Below, piece by piece: positions 1-9,584 of a stretch of DNA of 64,000 nucleotides (positions within the stretch are counted from its first letter, which is position 1; every line of letters starts with the position of its first letter). The position numbers and the translations under genes are program-made. The notes beneath the pieces were generated by a model, which was not told the origin of the DNA, made no database searches, and saw nothing but the letters and a program-made list of their open reading frames with translations. This stretch comes from Alphaproteobacteria bacterium (GTDB lineage: Bacteria; Pseudomonadota; Alphaproteobacteria; Puniceispirillales; Puniceispirillaceae), in the NCBI GenBank assembly GCA_016780775.1, contig JADHLI010000001.1:1-64000 (forward strand), read 5' to 3'.

Positions 1-375
1 GCTAGCTACTAACACCACTGCAATTATAAAGACACTTTAGCCATGACCATAGTCAGCTTTAGTTGGGCTGGTGGTATTGGTCGTTGATGTAATAGCAGCA
101 GCTACACTCTAATCAAACCAAAGCCAACCACAGTAACAACAACAACCAATCGACCCTTTAGCCCCTTTTTTGAAGTCGTGTTTGTCGTCACCCACCGGGG
201 GGGGCTTTCGCTTACTCAAGTTTGCGTGATGCCAGCTCCAAACTTCCTTAGTCATCGCTGGTATAACACACAGTATAACATCTGCGCCTGTTGACATAAC
301 CAAGTGATTGTCTAACCTATTGATATTGCTCAAGGGGGACTTGAGTTGACGCAGGGCATAGGATTACAGTCTGCC
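1..375. other. No recognisable gene
   Basis: I see no supportable gene here. A 74-codon minus-strand reading frame (109..333) encodes a composition-odd peptide with a Cys/Trp-rich end and no recognisable motif, and I did not call it. The stretch lies on the 3' side of the tRNA-Leu gene, so it could be the edge of an old insertion, but no integrase or other element gene is visible inside the window. Confidence 0.4.
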
Positions 376-476
376 CCTGGGCACCATTTATACCCAGTTT
401 CAAGGTTCACACTTCCTGACGTCAAACATTAAAATGCTTGAAAATCAGGTACTTGAACCTTGAAACTGGGTATAAA

Positions 477-487
<11 letters not shown>
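376..487. repeat. 34-bp perfect inverted repeat that includes the tRNA-Leu 3' end
   Basis: Positions 376-409 are the exact reverse complement of 454-487. The right arm contains the last 11 nt of the tRNA-Leu gene (477-487, including CCA) plus 23 nt of its downstream flank; the left arm is the same sequence inverted. Inside the 44-nt spacer, 415-419 and 445-449 can also pair. A transcript running out of the tRNA would form a very long hairpin that sequesters the tRNA acceptor end. Confidence 0.9.
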
Positions 488-564
<77 letters not shown>

Positions 565-779
565 TTGCGTTGAAAAAGCAGTGCTGAAAAGGCAAATGCA
601 CCGCCGCCGCAATGAAGGCTCAAAATACGGATAAACGCCTGCCTGTCAATCCCTTATCGCCAGCCTTCTTGATGGGCTCGAAAGGCGGGGCGGCAAGGGG
701 AGGCTTCTTTTGAGACAATTTAGCCTCTTTTCTTGGCTTTGTATTCCTGATAAGACAAATACATCAGCGGAAATGGCTA

Positions 780-1763
780 ATGTCGAAGCGCGGCATGATG
801 GGGGTTAAGATGGGTGTGGATCTATCACAAAAAACTATTGTGATTATTGGCGGCACTGGATTTGTTGGCCGCGCGATTGTAGAAAAGCTGGCCGCAACAG
901 GCGCGCGTATTTTAATTATGGCGCGCAATACAGAACGTGCGAAGAGCTTGAAAGTTTTTGGTGCGGTTGGCCAAATTAGTGCGGTTGCCGGTAATGCGCT
1001 CAATGATGCTGATTTAGCCGCCATTTTAGAGCCAGCCGATATGGTGGTCAATCTTGTTGGCATTCTAGCCCCATCTGGGCGCCAAAAATTTGAGACATTA
1101 CAAGCTGAATTACCTGGCCAGATTGGCAAGATGGCAGCCCAAAATGGAATTGAGAATATCGTCCATATCTCTGCTATTGGGGCCTCACTAAAATCACCTA
1201 GCTTATATGCCCGAACCAAAGCAGAAGGGGAGCGTGCCTTGCTACGCCAATTTCCATCTGCGGTTATTTTGCGCCCATCTGTTGTTTTTGGCCCGGGTGA
1301 TGGGCTGTTTACCCGCTTTGCTCAGATGGCCATGCTTGCCCCTGCTTTGCCGCTTATCGGCGGCGGGCGCAACCGCATGCAGCCTGTCTATGTTGGTGAT
1401 GTGGCAGATGCTGTTGTTGCCGCGCTCGCCAACATTTCTGCGCAAGGCCAGATTTATCAGCTTGGCGGCCCGCACATCTACAGCTTTGCGGATTTGATGC
1501 GCTTTATTCTAAAGGCTACGGAGCGCCGCCGTATGCTGGTTTCTGTGCCGTTTCCAGTGATGGCTATCCCTGCCTTTTTTGCTGGCTTGCTGCCTAACCC
1601 GCCAATAACTGGTGACCAGCTAAAGCTGCTAAAGACTGATAATATTTGCGCCAAATCTGCGCCGGGTCTGGCTGAGCTAGGCATTACGCCAACCGCTATT
1701 GAGGCAATTGTACCAGAATATCTGGCTGCTTTTCGGCCGGGCGGGCGATTTACATATCGCTAA
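780..1763 (+). CDS. NAD-dependent epimerase/dehydratase, complex I NDUFA9-like
   Basis: This is an atypical short-chain dehydrogenase of 327 aa. A Rossmann nucleotide-binding motif GGTGFVG lies at residues 24-30, and a YxxxK pair (YARTK) sits near residue 143. The overall pattern matches the alphaproteobacterial proteins annotated as 'complex I NDUFA9 subunit family', which bind NAD(P)H; the substrate is unknown. The start is uncertain. ATG at 780 has no obvious ribosome site, whereas ATG at 810 (residue 11) follows a G-rich run at suitable distance and begins closer to the Rossmann fold. Six degenerate 13-bp repeats follow the stop codon. Confidence 0.8.
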   Translation: MSKRGMMGVKMGVDLSQKTIVIIGGTGFVGRAIVEKLAATGARILIMARNTERAKSLKVFGAVGQISAVAGNALNDADLAAILEPADMVVNLVGILAPSGRQKFETLQAELPGQIGKMAAQNGIENIVHISAIGASLKSPSLYARTKAEGERALLRQFPSAVILRPSVVFGPGDGLFTRFAQMAMLAPALPLIGGGRNRMQPVYVGDVADAVVAALANISAQGQIYQLGGPHIYSFADLMRFILKATERRRMLVSVPFPVMAIPAFFAGLLPNPPITGDQLKLLKTDNICAKSAPGLAELGITPTAIEAIVPEYLAAFRPGGRFTYR

Positions 1764-1838
1764 TTTTTGAGGCTAATTTTTAAGCCTAATTTTCGGGGCT
1801 GGATTTTCGGGCGAAATTATTCGGTCTGAATTTAGGGC
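1761..1838. repeat. Degenerate 13-bp tandem repeat beginning at a stop codon
   Basis: About six copies of a 12-14 bp unit (TAATTTTTGAGGC, TAATTTTTAAGCC, TAATTTTCGGGGC and more diverged copies) start exactly at the TAA stop of the epimerase gene and run up to the stop codon of the convergent uppP gene. They fill the whole gap between the two genes. Confidence 0.8.
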
Positions 1839-2671
1839 TAAAGGCTGCCATTAGCGATGAGGCCGAGCAGTATTATGCCTAGCACAATCCGGTAGATAAC
1901 AAAGATACGGAAGTTAGCGTGGGCTAGCCAGCCCATCATCCAGCGAATGGCCAGTAGTGCAAAGATGAAAGATAGACCTGCCACAATGGCAATCGAAGCG
2001 ATGTCTACAGATATATCCCCTTTATAAATGGAGACGCCTTTCAATAGGCCAGCCCCTGCGATAACCGGCAGGGATAACAGCAAAGAGAATCGTGCTGCCG
2101 ATAACCTGTCATAGCCCAGCTGGCGTGCCATTGTCATGGTAACCCCGCTACGTGAGGCGCCGGGAATCAGGGCAAATATTTGGGCAAAGCCTATAGTTAG
2201 CGCATGTTTAAACGGCATCTTCTGCCAGTCAGGCTGCGGGCTATCAGGTGCTGTTAGATCATAGGAAACCGCGCCTTTGTCCGCTTGCCAGAGCCAAAGG
2301 GCAAAGATGAGATTGGCAAGGGCCACTATCAGCGCAGCACGCAGGAAATCTGTACCTGCTATCTCTAACAGGAAGCCGGCAATGATGACTGGCAGGCTGG
2401 CGACCACCAGCAAACCTATTAGATGGCGATGCGGGGCTGAACGAGATGCGCGGCTGGTTAAACTTGCTAGCATATTGAAAATATCTCGGCGTACATAAAC
2501 CATTACCGCCCCAAGCGTGCCAATATGGGCGGCAACATCTATGGTTTGTCCCTGATCAGCAAAGCTGGTTAGCTGCGGTAATAAAACTAGATGCCCAGAA
2601 GAAGAAACAGGCAGGAATTCGGTAATCCCTTGAACCAATGCAACAAGAAATAAGGCGGGTATATCAAGCAT
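1838..2671 (-). CDS. uppP: Undecaprenyl-diphosphatase UppP (BacA)
   Basis: This integral membrane enzyme dephosphorylates undecaprenyl diphosphate to recycle the lipid carrier for peptidoglycan and other envelope polymers; overexpression in other bacteria gives bacitracin resistance. At 277 aa it has the usual family length. Both family signatures are present: QGITEFLPVSSSGHL at residues 14-28 and PGASRSGVT at 170-178, which carry the active-site Glu, Ser and Arg. Several hydrophobic helices follow. The gene is convergent with the epimerase and divergent from gltD. Confidence 0.96.
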   Translation of the reverse strand: MLDIPALFLVALVQGITEFLPVSSSGHLVLLPQLTSFADQGQTIDVAAHIGTLGAVMVYVRRDIFNMLASLTSRASRSAPHRHLIGLLVVASLPVIIAGFLLEIAGTDFLRAALIVALANLIFALWLWQADKGAVSYDLTAPDSPQPDWQKMPFKHALTIGFAQIFALIPGASRSGVTMTMARQLGYDRLSAARFSLLLSLPVIAGAGLLKGVSIYKGDISVDIASIAIVAGLSFIFALLAIRWMMGWLAHANFRIFVIYRIVLGIILLGLIANGSL

Positions 2672-2881
2672 GGCGTCAGACTATTCTGCGTTGCTTTGGA
2701 AAACAAGTCTATAAATAAAGGTCCGATGTGGTACAATATTTATTCTATTAGTCGGAAATCTGCTTGCCAAAGGTAGGCTAAACTTGCATTTTGTGCGTAA
2801 ATGGGTAATAGTAGTTGACCTTTAATAGGTGGGCCGCTCCAAAAAGGCCTGCAAAGACGAGAAATAGTAAGGAGCCAGCTT

Positions 2882-4321
2882 ATGGCAGAGAAGATGCTAA
2901 AATTTATCTCGCAGTCAAAGGCAATGCCAGACAAGCGTCAGGCCAGTGACCGGGTTGCAGATTTTGATGAGATTTACGCAGACTTCGATCTAGAAAAAGC
3001 TGAGGAGCAGGCTAGTCGCTGTTCGCAATGCGGCGTACCTTTTTGTCAGGTCAACTGCCCACTTCACAACAATATTCCAGACTGGCTCATGCTAACAGCG
3101 GAAAACCGCTTGCAAGAAGCGTATGAGCTATCTTCTGCAACCAATACTTTTCCAGAAATCTGCGGCCGTATTTGCCCGCAAGACAGGTTATGCGAAGGCA
3201 ATTGCGTTATCGAAAAGGGTTTTGAGTCTGTTACCATCGGTGCGGTTGAGAAATATGTTACTGAAACTGCGTTTGATGAGGGCTGGGTAGAGCCGATTAA
3301 GGTCAATGCTGAGCGTGAGCAATCTGTTGGTATTATTGGTGCTGGGCCAGCCGGGCTTGCTGCTGCCGATCTTCTGCGCCGTAAGGGGTATCAAGTAGTG
3401 GTTTATGACCGTTATGACCGTGTTGGCGGTTTGATGGTTTATGGCATTCCGGGCTTTAAGTTAGAAAAAGATATTGTTGAGCGCCGCGCAGAATTGTTGG
3501 AAAAAGGCGGCATTAAGTTTGAGCTTAATTGTGAGATTGGCCGCGATGTGACTTTTGATGAACTTCGTGCGCGTCATAATGCAGTGCTCATCGCAACAGG
3601 CGTTTATAAAGCACGTGATATTAAAGTGCCGGGCATTGGCCTTGAAGGGGTGGTGCCAGCGTTGGATTATCTAACCGCTTCAAACCGTAAATCATTGGGC
3701 GATGATGTCGCTGAATTTGATAGCGGCATGTTGAATGCTGAAGGAAAGAATGTGGTTGTAATTGGCGGCGGGGATACCGCTATGGATTGCGTGCGTACCG
3801 CTATCCGCCAAGAAGCAAAGTCTGTTACCTGCCTGTATCGCCGTGACCGTGCCAATATGCCTGGTAGCCAGCGTGAAGTTGAAAATGCTGAAGAGGAAGG
3901 CGTGAATTTTCAGTGGCTATCTGCCCCGCATGCTTTGCTTGGCAATGAGGTGGTTAGCGCTGTGCGAGCGCAGCGCATCCATCTTGGCCAGCCAGATGAA
4001 ACAGGGCGTCAAGTGCCACAAATTATCGATGGTTCTGACTTTGATATTGACGCTGATTTGGTAGTCAAGGCACTGGGCTTTGATCCAGAAGACCTGCCTA
4101 GCCTGTTTGAGCAAAAAGACCTTGGCGTTAGCCGCTGGGGTACTGTGCAAATCGACTGGAAGACGATGATGACGCAAATTCCGGGCGTATTCGCCGCAGG
4201 TGATATTGTGCGCGGCGCCTCGCTCGTAGTGTGGGGCATCCGTGACGGGCGTGATGCAGCAGAACAGATAGATGCCTTTATTGAAGCTGAGCTTCGCGGG
4301 GAAACGCGCCAAGTTGGCTAA
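2882..4321 (+). CDS. gltD: Glutamate synthase (NADPH) small subunit
   Basis: The beta subunit of NADPH-GOGAT takes electrons from NADPH through FAD and passes them via iron-sulfur clusters to GltB for glutamate formation in ammonium assimilation. The 479-aa product has the N-terminal cysteine clusters (CSQCGVPFCQVNCP near residue 47 and ICGRICPQDRLCEGNC near 95). An FAD-binding GAGPAGLAAADLL motif lies near 150, an NADPH-binding VVIGGGDTAMDC motif near 295, and a C-terminal AAGDIVRGASLVV segment completes the family pattern. A clear AAGGAG ribosome site precedes the ATG. gltB follows 133 bp downstream in the same direction; here the small subunit comes first. Confidence 0.97.
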   Translation: MAEKMLKFISQSKAMPDKRQASDRVADFDEIYADFDLEKAEEQASRCSQCGVPFCQVNCPLHNNIPDWLMLTAENRLQEAYELSSATNTFPEICGRICPQDRLCEGNCVIEKGFESVTIGAVEKYVTETAFDEGWVEPIKVNAEREQSVGIIGAGPAGLAAADLLRRKGYQVVVYDRYDRVGGLMVYGIPGFKLEKDIVERRAELLEKGGIKFELNCEIGRDVTFDELRARHNAVLIATGVYKARDIKVPGIGLEGVVPALDYLTASNRKSLGDDVAEFDSGMLNAEGKNVVVIGGGDTAMDCVRTAIRQEAKSVTCLYRRDRANMPGSQREVENAEEEGVNFQWLSAPHALLGNEVVSAVRAQRIHLGQPDETGRQVPQIIDGSDFDIDADLVVKALGFDPEDLPSLFEQKDLGVSRWGTVQIDWKTMMTQIPGVFAAGDIVRGASLVVWGIRDGRDAAEQIDAFIEAELRGETRQVG

Positions 4322-4343
4322 CAGAATAGCTAGCAAAAGGGCC

Positions 4344-4394
4344 AAAAAAATAGAAGCAGGCTCAGGCAAATTAGAGGCAGGCTCAAAGCGCAAT
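4344..4394. repeat. Imperfect direct repeat (~21 bp) between gltD and gltB
   Basis: Two near-identical blocks containing TAGAAGCAGGCTCA and TAGAGGCAGGCTCA lie one after the other in the gltD-gltB gap. They fit the short tandem duplications found after several other stop codons in this window. No terminator-like hairpin with a T-run is evident here, consistent with co-transcription of gltD and gltB. Confidence 0.55.
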
Positions 4395-4454
4395 AAATAA
4401 GGTGTCACTGCGCAGCAAGGCCGATAAAATTTATGATAAAAAGGGTTTGATAAA

Positions 4455-7400
4455 ATGACCAGCAACCAGAAATTTGATCCAATAGCTTATGTAGCGTCAC
4501 GTAAAGAAGCTGAAGCACGGCTTATCGAAGCTGGCGCCTACAGCCCAGAGATGGAACATGATGCATGCGGGGTTGGGTTTGTCGCCTCTATTGATGGCTC
4601 GCCGCGCCGCTCAGTGGTGGATGCTGCGATTGAAGCCTTGCAATCTATTTGGCATCGCGGCGCTGTTGACGCTGATGGCATGACCGGAGACGGTGCAGGT
4701 ATTCATTTGTCTATCCCGCGTGATTTCTTCATCAAACATATTGCCCGTACAGGCCATAGCGATGATGGTGGACGGTTGGCGGTTGGCATGGTCTTTCTGC
4801 CGCGTAATGATATTGGCGCACAAGAGCAGTGCCGTTGTATTGTTGAGCAAGAAGTTCTGCGCCTAGGACATTTTGTCTATGGCTGGCGTCAGGTGCCCGT
4901 AGATACACGTGCCCTTGGTGATAAAGCGTTGGCAACCCGCCCTGAGATTGAACAAATTATGTTCTCCATGCCAGAATCCCTTGATGAGGTAGAAGCAGAG
5001 CGTCAGCTTTATAAGATTCGCAGGCGTATTGAAAAAGCGGTTCTGGCTGAGCTTATTACGGATTTCTATATTTGCTCGCTTTCCACCCGTTCTATTATTT
5101 ACAAAGGCATGTTCCTAGCTGAACAGGTAACTGCCTTTTACCCAGATCTGCTGGACCAGCAATTTGTGTCGAACTTTGCTGTTTATCATCAGCGCTATTC
5201 GACTAACACCTTCCCAACATGGAAGCTCGCACAGCCTTTCCGTATTCTTGCCCATAATGGCGAGATTAACACCCTGCGCGGCAACAGCAACTGGATGTCC
5301 TGCCATGAAGACAGGATGGAGCATGAAGTTTTTGCTGATAGCATCAATGATATCAAGCCAGTTATTGAAAAGGGCGCGTCTGATTCTGCGGCGCTGGATT
5401 CAGTGTTTGAGCTGTTGTTGCAAGGTGGGCGTAGTCTGCCAATGGTAAAAACCATGATGATCCCCGAAGCAATGGATGTAAGCGGCGATAGCAAGCTTGC
5501 TAAGCTTTACGCCTATTGCAATTCGGTCATGGAGCCATGGGATGGACCAGCTGCAATCGCTGCGCATTTTGGGGATTGGGTAATTGGCGGGACTGACCGC
5601 AACGGTCTGCGGCCAATGCGTTACACCCATACAACTGACGGGTTGCTGATAGCGGGTTCTGAGACAGGCATGGTGCATGTGGATGAAGCTAAAATTGCCG
5701 AATGTGGCCGCTTAGGGCCAGGCGAGATGATCGCGGTTAATCTGAGCGAAGGGCGCGTTATCCATGATATTGAGCTGAAAACAGCCCTTGCAGATCAACA
5801 GGACTGGGCCGGCTGGACAACGCGTGCTAAGTCCATCAACGCGCTATTGGCAAATGCCCGCACCAAGCAAGATGACCGCCCCGATGATGAAGTGCGCCGC
5901 CGCCGTCAGCTGATGTCCGGCTGGTCGATGGAAGATATGGAGCTCATCCTCGCTCCGATGGCCAGCACTGGCAAAGAGGCTGTAGGCTCTATGGGTGATG
6001 ATGCGCCTTTGGCTGTATTATCTGGTAAATATCGCGGTTTGCATCATTTCTTCCGGCAGAATTTCTCGCAAGTTACCAACCCGCCAATCGATAGTCTGCG
6101 TGAACGTCATGTAATGACGCTGCGCACGCGCCTTGGCAATCTGGGCAATATTCTGGATGAAAGCCCAGACCAATGTGAACATTTGGTTCTGGATAGCCCG
6201 GTTGTGACCAATGCTGAATGGCATGCGATTAAAGACCATCTAGGGGATAAAGCAGTAGAAATTGACTGTACCTTTGGTGTGGATGACGGACCGGAGGGGA
6301 TGAAAGCTGCCCTTGATCGTATCCGCAGCCATGCTGAGCAGGCTGTGCGAGGGGGCTGTGAGCATGTGATGCTTAGCGACAGAAATAGCGCTAGCGACCG
6401 TGTGCCATTGCCAATGGTTTTGGCGGCAGGTGCAGTGCATTCGCATCTTGTTCGCCAACAATTGCGCACTTTCACTTCTATTAATGTATCCTCAGGTGAG
6501 TGCTTGGATGTGCATCATTTTGCTGTTTTGATCGGGGTAGGTGCGACCACTATCAATGCCTATGCTGCGGAATGGACAATTGTTGAACGTCAGCAAAAAG
6601 GCCTGCTTGAAGAGGTAAGCCTGTCCAAAGCGGTGGCCAATTATCGTAAAGCTATTGAAGATGGTCTTTTAAAGATCATGTCAAAGATGGGTATTTCGGT
6701 TATCGCTTCTTATCGCGGCGGCTATAATTTTGAAGCTTTAGGCCTCTCGCGCGCGCTAGTAGCGGAATTTTTCCCGCCCATGTCTTCGCGTATTTCTGGC
6801 ATTGGCCTAACAGGTATTCAGGCGCGGCTGATGGAATTGCACAAGCAAGCCTATGACGCCAATCTTAGCTATTTGCCAGTTGGCGGCTTTTTCCGCTTCC
6901 GCAAATCAGGCGAACGCCATGCGTTTGATGGCCAAATTATTCATGCAATGCAGCATGCTTGTGACACAGGCTCTTATCAAAGTTGGAAAAAATACACAGC
7001 GATGGTGGCCCGCCAAGGGCCTGTTAATTTGCGTGATCTAATGGATTTTGAGCGCAAATATGAGCCGGTATCGGTAGAGACAGTAGAGAGCATCACAGAT
7101 ATTCGGAAAAGACTGGTATCGCCCGGTATTTCGCTTGGCGCGTTAAGCCCAGAAGCGCATGAAACCCTGTCGATTGCGATGAACCGTATAGGGGCTAAAT
7201 CAGATTCAGGAGAGGGCGGGGAAGATCCCTCACGCTTTAAATTACGTGAGAATGGCGATAACCCGTCAAGTGCGATTAAGCAGGTAGCCTCTGGGCGTTT
7301 TGGCGTCACAGCAGAATATCTGAATAATTGTGAAGAGCTGGAAATTAAGGTGGCGCAAGGCGCGAAACCTGGTGAAGGTGGCCAGCTGCCGGGCATCAAG

Positions 7401-8999
7401 GTGAATAGCCTGATTGCCAAGCTGCGTCATTCTACGCCGGGGGTTACCTTGATTTCGCCGCCGCCGCATCATGACATTTACTCTATCGAAGATCTGGCTC
7501 AGCTTATCTATGACCTGAAACAAATCAATCCTACCGCGCGGGTATGTGTAAAGCTTGTAGCTTCTACTGGTATTGGCACAATTGCCGCCGGTGTGGCCAA
7601 AGCTAAAGCCGATACAATTTTGATTTCAGGTCATGGCGGCGGTACTGGTGCCAGCCCACAATCTTCTATCAAGCATGCGGGCATGCCGTGGGAGATGGGT
7701 CTGTCTGAAGTGCATCAAGTGCTGTCCATGAACGGTCTGCGTGAAAAGGTTGTATTGCGCACAGATGGGGGTCTAAAAACAGGGCGTGACATTGTTATGG
7801 CAGCGATGCTGGGCGCCGATGAATATGGAATTGGTACCTCTGCTTTGGTGGCGATGGGATGTATTATGGTGCGTCAGTGTCATTCAAACACCTGTCCAGT
7901 TGGGGTCTGCACACAGCGCGATGATTTGCGTGCGAAATTCGAAGGCACGCCTGAAAAAGTTGTGCAGCTATTTACGCATGTAGCCGAAGAGGTGCGCGAG
8001 ATTCTGGCTTCACTAGGCTTTAGGAGTTTGGATGAAGTTATTGGGCGCACAGATCTGCTTACTCAAGTATCGCGCGGCGATGCGGCGCTGGATGATCTGG
8101 ATCTAAACCCTGTTCTGGTTCAAGCAGAAGCAAATGGCGCTTCTGGCTATCGCGGCGGTAAGGGCCGTGTAGAAGTGTCTGACACGCTGGATGCACAGAT
8201 GGTAAAGGATGCTGAAACCGCGCTTCAGTCTGGGGGCAAAATGCAGCTAACCTATAATATAGAAAATACAGCACGTGCTATCGGCACGCGTTTATCTTCG
8301 CATATTGTGCGCCGGTTTGGCATGGATGGCTTGCGCGAAGGCCAGATTACAGCCCTGCTTCGTGGAACAGCAGGCCAGTCTTTAGGTGCTTTTGCGGTGC
8401 AGGGGCTGCGTTTGGATGTTATCGGTGATGGTAATGACTATGTTGGCAAGGGACTTTCTGGCGGTATGATTACCGTTCGTCCTAGCCCATCTGCTACTTA
8501 TATTGCAGAGAATAACACCATCATCGGCAATACCGTTCTATATGGGGCGACCTCGGGCCTGTTACTGGCTAATGGTCAAGCAGGTGAGCGTTTTTGTGTC
8601 CGCAATTCTGGGGCTTCAGCGATTATCGAGGGGTGCGGCTCTAATGGGTGCGAATATATGACTGGCGGTGAGGTTATAATTCTGGGCAAGACCGGCTCTA
8701 ATTTTGGGGCGGGTATGACCGGCGGTATGGCGTTCATCTATGATCAGGATAATGATTTCCTTGCAAAGGCGAACCCTGAAACCCTGCATATCTCCAAGCT
8801 ATCCTCTGGTTATTGGAAAGATTACTTGGAGAAGCGTATTAGCCTGCATGCGTCTGAAACAGATTCTGCTTTGGCTAAAAGGCTGCTTAATAACTGGGAA
8901 GTGGAAAGCGAATATTTCTGGCATGTGGTGCCAACCGAAGTGCTGGGTCTTTTGCCGCAACCGGTTTTAGAAAATGAGATGCCAGCGCGTTCAGCCTAA
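4455..8999 (+). CDS. gltB: Glutamate synthase (NADPH) large subunit
   Basis: The alpha subunit of NADPH-GOGAT hydrolyses glutamine and channels the ammonia to 2-oxoglutarate on FMN. The 1514-aa length is normal. The N-terminal amidotransferase nucleophile is Cys38 in MEHDACGVGF, implying removal of a 37-residue propeptide as is known for this family. A central domain leads to the FMN-binding synthase barrel (GHGGGTGASP, then RTDGGLKTGRD). The 3Fe-4S cysteines lie in the GCIMVRQCHSNTCPVGVC segment, followed by the GXGXG-rich C-terminal helix domain. It is paired with gltD upstream. Confidence 0.98.
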   Translation: MTSNQKFDPIAYVASRKEAEARLIEAGAYSPEMEHDACGVGFVASIDGSPRRSVVDAAIEALQSIWHRGAVDADGMTGDGAGIHLSIPRDFFIKHIARTGHSDDGGRLAVGMVFLPRNDIGAQEQCRCIVEQEVLRLGHFVYGWRQVPVDTRALGDKALATRPEIEQIMFSMPESLDEVEAERQLYKIRRRIEKAVLAELITDFYICSLSTRSIIYKGMFLAEQVTAFYPDLLDQQFVSNFAVYHQRYSTNTFPTWKLAQPFRILAHNGEINTLRGNSNWMSCHEDRMEHEVFADSINDIKPVIEKGASDSAALDSVFELLLQGGRSLPMVKTMMIPEAMDVSGDSKLAKLYAYCNSVMEPWDGPAAIAAHFGDWVIGGTDRNGLRPMRYTHTTDGLLIAGSETGMVHVDEAKIAECGRLGPGEMIAVNLSEGRVIHDIELKTALADQQDWAGWTTRAKSINALLANARTKQDDRPDDEVRRRRQLMSGWSMEDMELILAPMASTGKEAVGSMGDDAPLAVLSGKYRGLHHFFRQNFSQVTNPPIDSLRERHVMTLRTRLGNLGNILDESPDQCEHLVLDSPVVTNAEWHAIKDHLGDKAVEIDCTFGVDDGPEGMKAALDRIRSHAEQAVRGGCEHVMLSDRNSASDRVPLPMVLAAGAVHSHLVRQQLRTFTSINVSSGECLDVHHFAVLIGVGATTINAYAAEWTIVERQQKGLLEEVSLSKAVANYRKAIEDGLLKIMSKMGISVIASYRGGYNFEALGLSRALVAEFFPPMSSRISGIGLTGIQARLMELHKQAYDANLSYLPVGGFFRFRKSGERHAFDGQIIHAMQHACDTGSYQSWKKYTAMVARQGPVNLRDLMDFERKYEPVSVETVESITDIRKRLVSPGISLGALSPEAHETLSIAMNRIGAKSDSGEGGEDPSRFKLRENGDNPSSAIKQVASGRFGVTAEYLNNCEELEIKVAQGAKPGEGGQLPGIKVNSLIAKLRHSTPGVTLISPPPHHDIYSIEDLAQLIYDLKQINPTARVCVKLVASTGIGTIAAGVAKAKADTILISGHGGGTGASPQSSIKHAGMPWEMGLSEVHQVLSMNGLREKVVLRTDGGLKTGRDIVMAAMLGADEYGIGTSALVAMGCIMVRQCHSNTCPVGVCTQRDDLRAKFEGTPEKVVQLFTHVAEEVREILASLGFRSLDEVIGRTDLLTQVSRGDAALDDLDLNPVLVQAEANGASGYRGGKGRVEVSDTLDAQMVKDAETALQSGGKMQLTYNIENTARAIGTRLSSHIVRRFGMDGLREGQITALLRGTAGQSLGAFAVQGLRLDVIGDGNDYVGKGLSGGMITVRPSPSATYIAENNTIIGNTVLYGATSGLLLANGQAGERFCVRNSGASAIIEGCGSNGCEYMTGGEVIILGKTGSNFGAGMTGGMAFIYDQDNDFLAKANPETLHISKLSSGYWKDYLEKRISLHASETDSALAKRLLNNWEVESEYFWHVVPTEVLGLLPQPVLENEMPARSA

Positions 9000-9069
9000 C
9001 CCTGTACAGACTTATTTGCTGGTGCTAATCTGGCCAACGAGTAGTCTAGGATGAGGGGCGGGAGAGGCT

Positions 9070-9582
9070 GTGGATATTCGTATTCAAGGTGAGTTAGATC
9101 AAGAAAGAGTGGATGCACTTGTCTCTTTATCTTTTCCTGACCAGCATGCGGGGCGCGCGGTGTGGAAGCTTCGCCCGGGAAAGCCAGTTGCCGAGCTTTG
9201 TTTGGTGGCCTCTGATTATCGCAATATTGTTGGCTCTCTCCGGTTCTGGGAAATCACGGTGGCGGGACGTCAGCAATTACTATTAGGTCCGTTGGCAGTT
9301 TTGCCAGAACTGCAGGGGCGTGGTTTTGGGCGCGCGCTGGTCAGTGATGGGCTGCGGCGTGCTGAGCAAATGCGGCGCTGGTCATTTGTTATCCTATCCG
9401 GTGAGCCAGAATATTATAAACGTTTCGGATTTGTAGAAGCTGAGATAGGCAGATTTATCTGGCCAGGTCCGCTTGCACCAAATAAATTGCTAACGCGGCC
9501 CTTAAAGCGCAAACAAGAAGATGTGCATCTGCCCGGTCCAATGGCCTTGATGCCTAATCTAGACAGGCAAAGCGAGAATTAA
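9070..9582 (+). CDS. GNAT-family N-acetyltransferase
   Basis: This 170-aa acetyl-CoA-dependent acyltransferase of the GNAT fold has the acetyl-CoA pyrophosphate-binding signature QGRGFGRAL near residue 81, preceded by the LLLGPLAVLPEL strand, and the typical EYYKRFGF segment near 118. The start codon is GTG at 9070, after a GGGGCGGGAGAG ribosome-site region. The substrate is not predictable. The next gene, a GST, begins 2 nt after its stop, so the two are probably translated together. Confidence 0.85.
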   Translation: MDIRIQGELDQERVDALVSLSFPDQHAGRAVWKLRPGKPVAELCLVASDYRNIVGSLRFWEITVAGRQQLLLGPLAVLPELQGRGFGRALVSDGLRRAEQMRRWSFVILSGEPEYYKRFGFVEAEIGRFIWPGPLAPNKLLTRPLKRKQEDVHLPGPMALMPNLDRQSEN

Positions 9583-9584
9583 GC

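Noticed and set aside
109-333. 74-codon minus-strand open frame
   Set aside because: Odd composition, no motif, no clear ribosome site, and not part of any operon; likely chance.
3917-4465. 182-codon open frame antisense to gltD
   Set aside because: It is a shadow of the conserved gltD gene, with no independent support.
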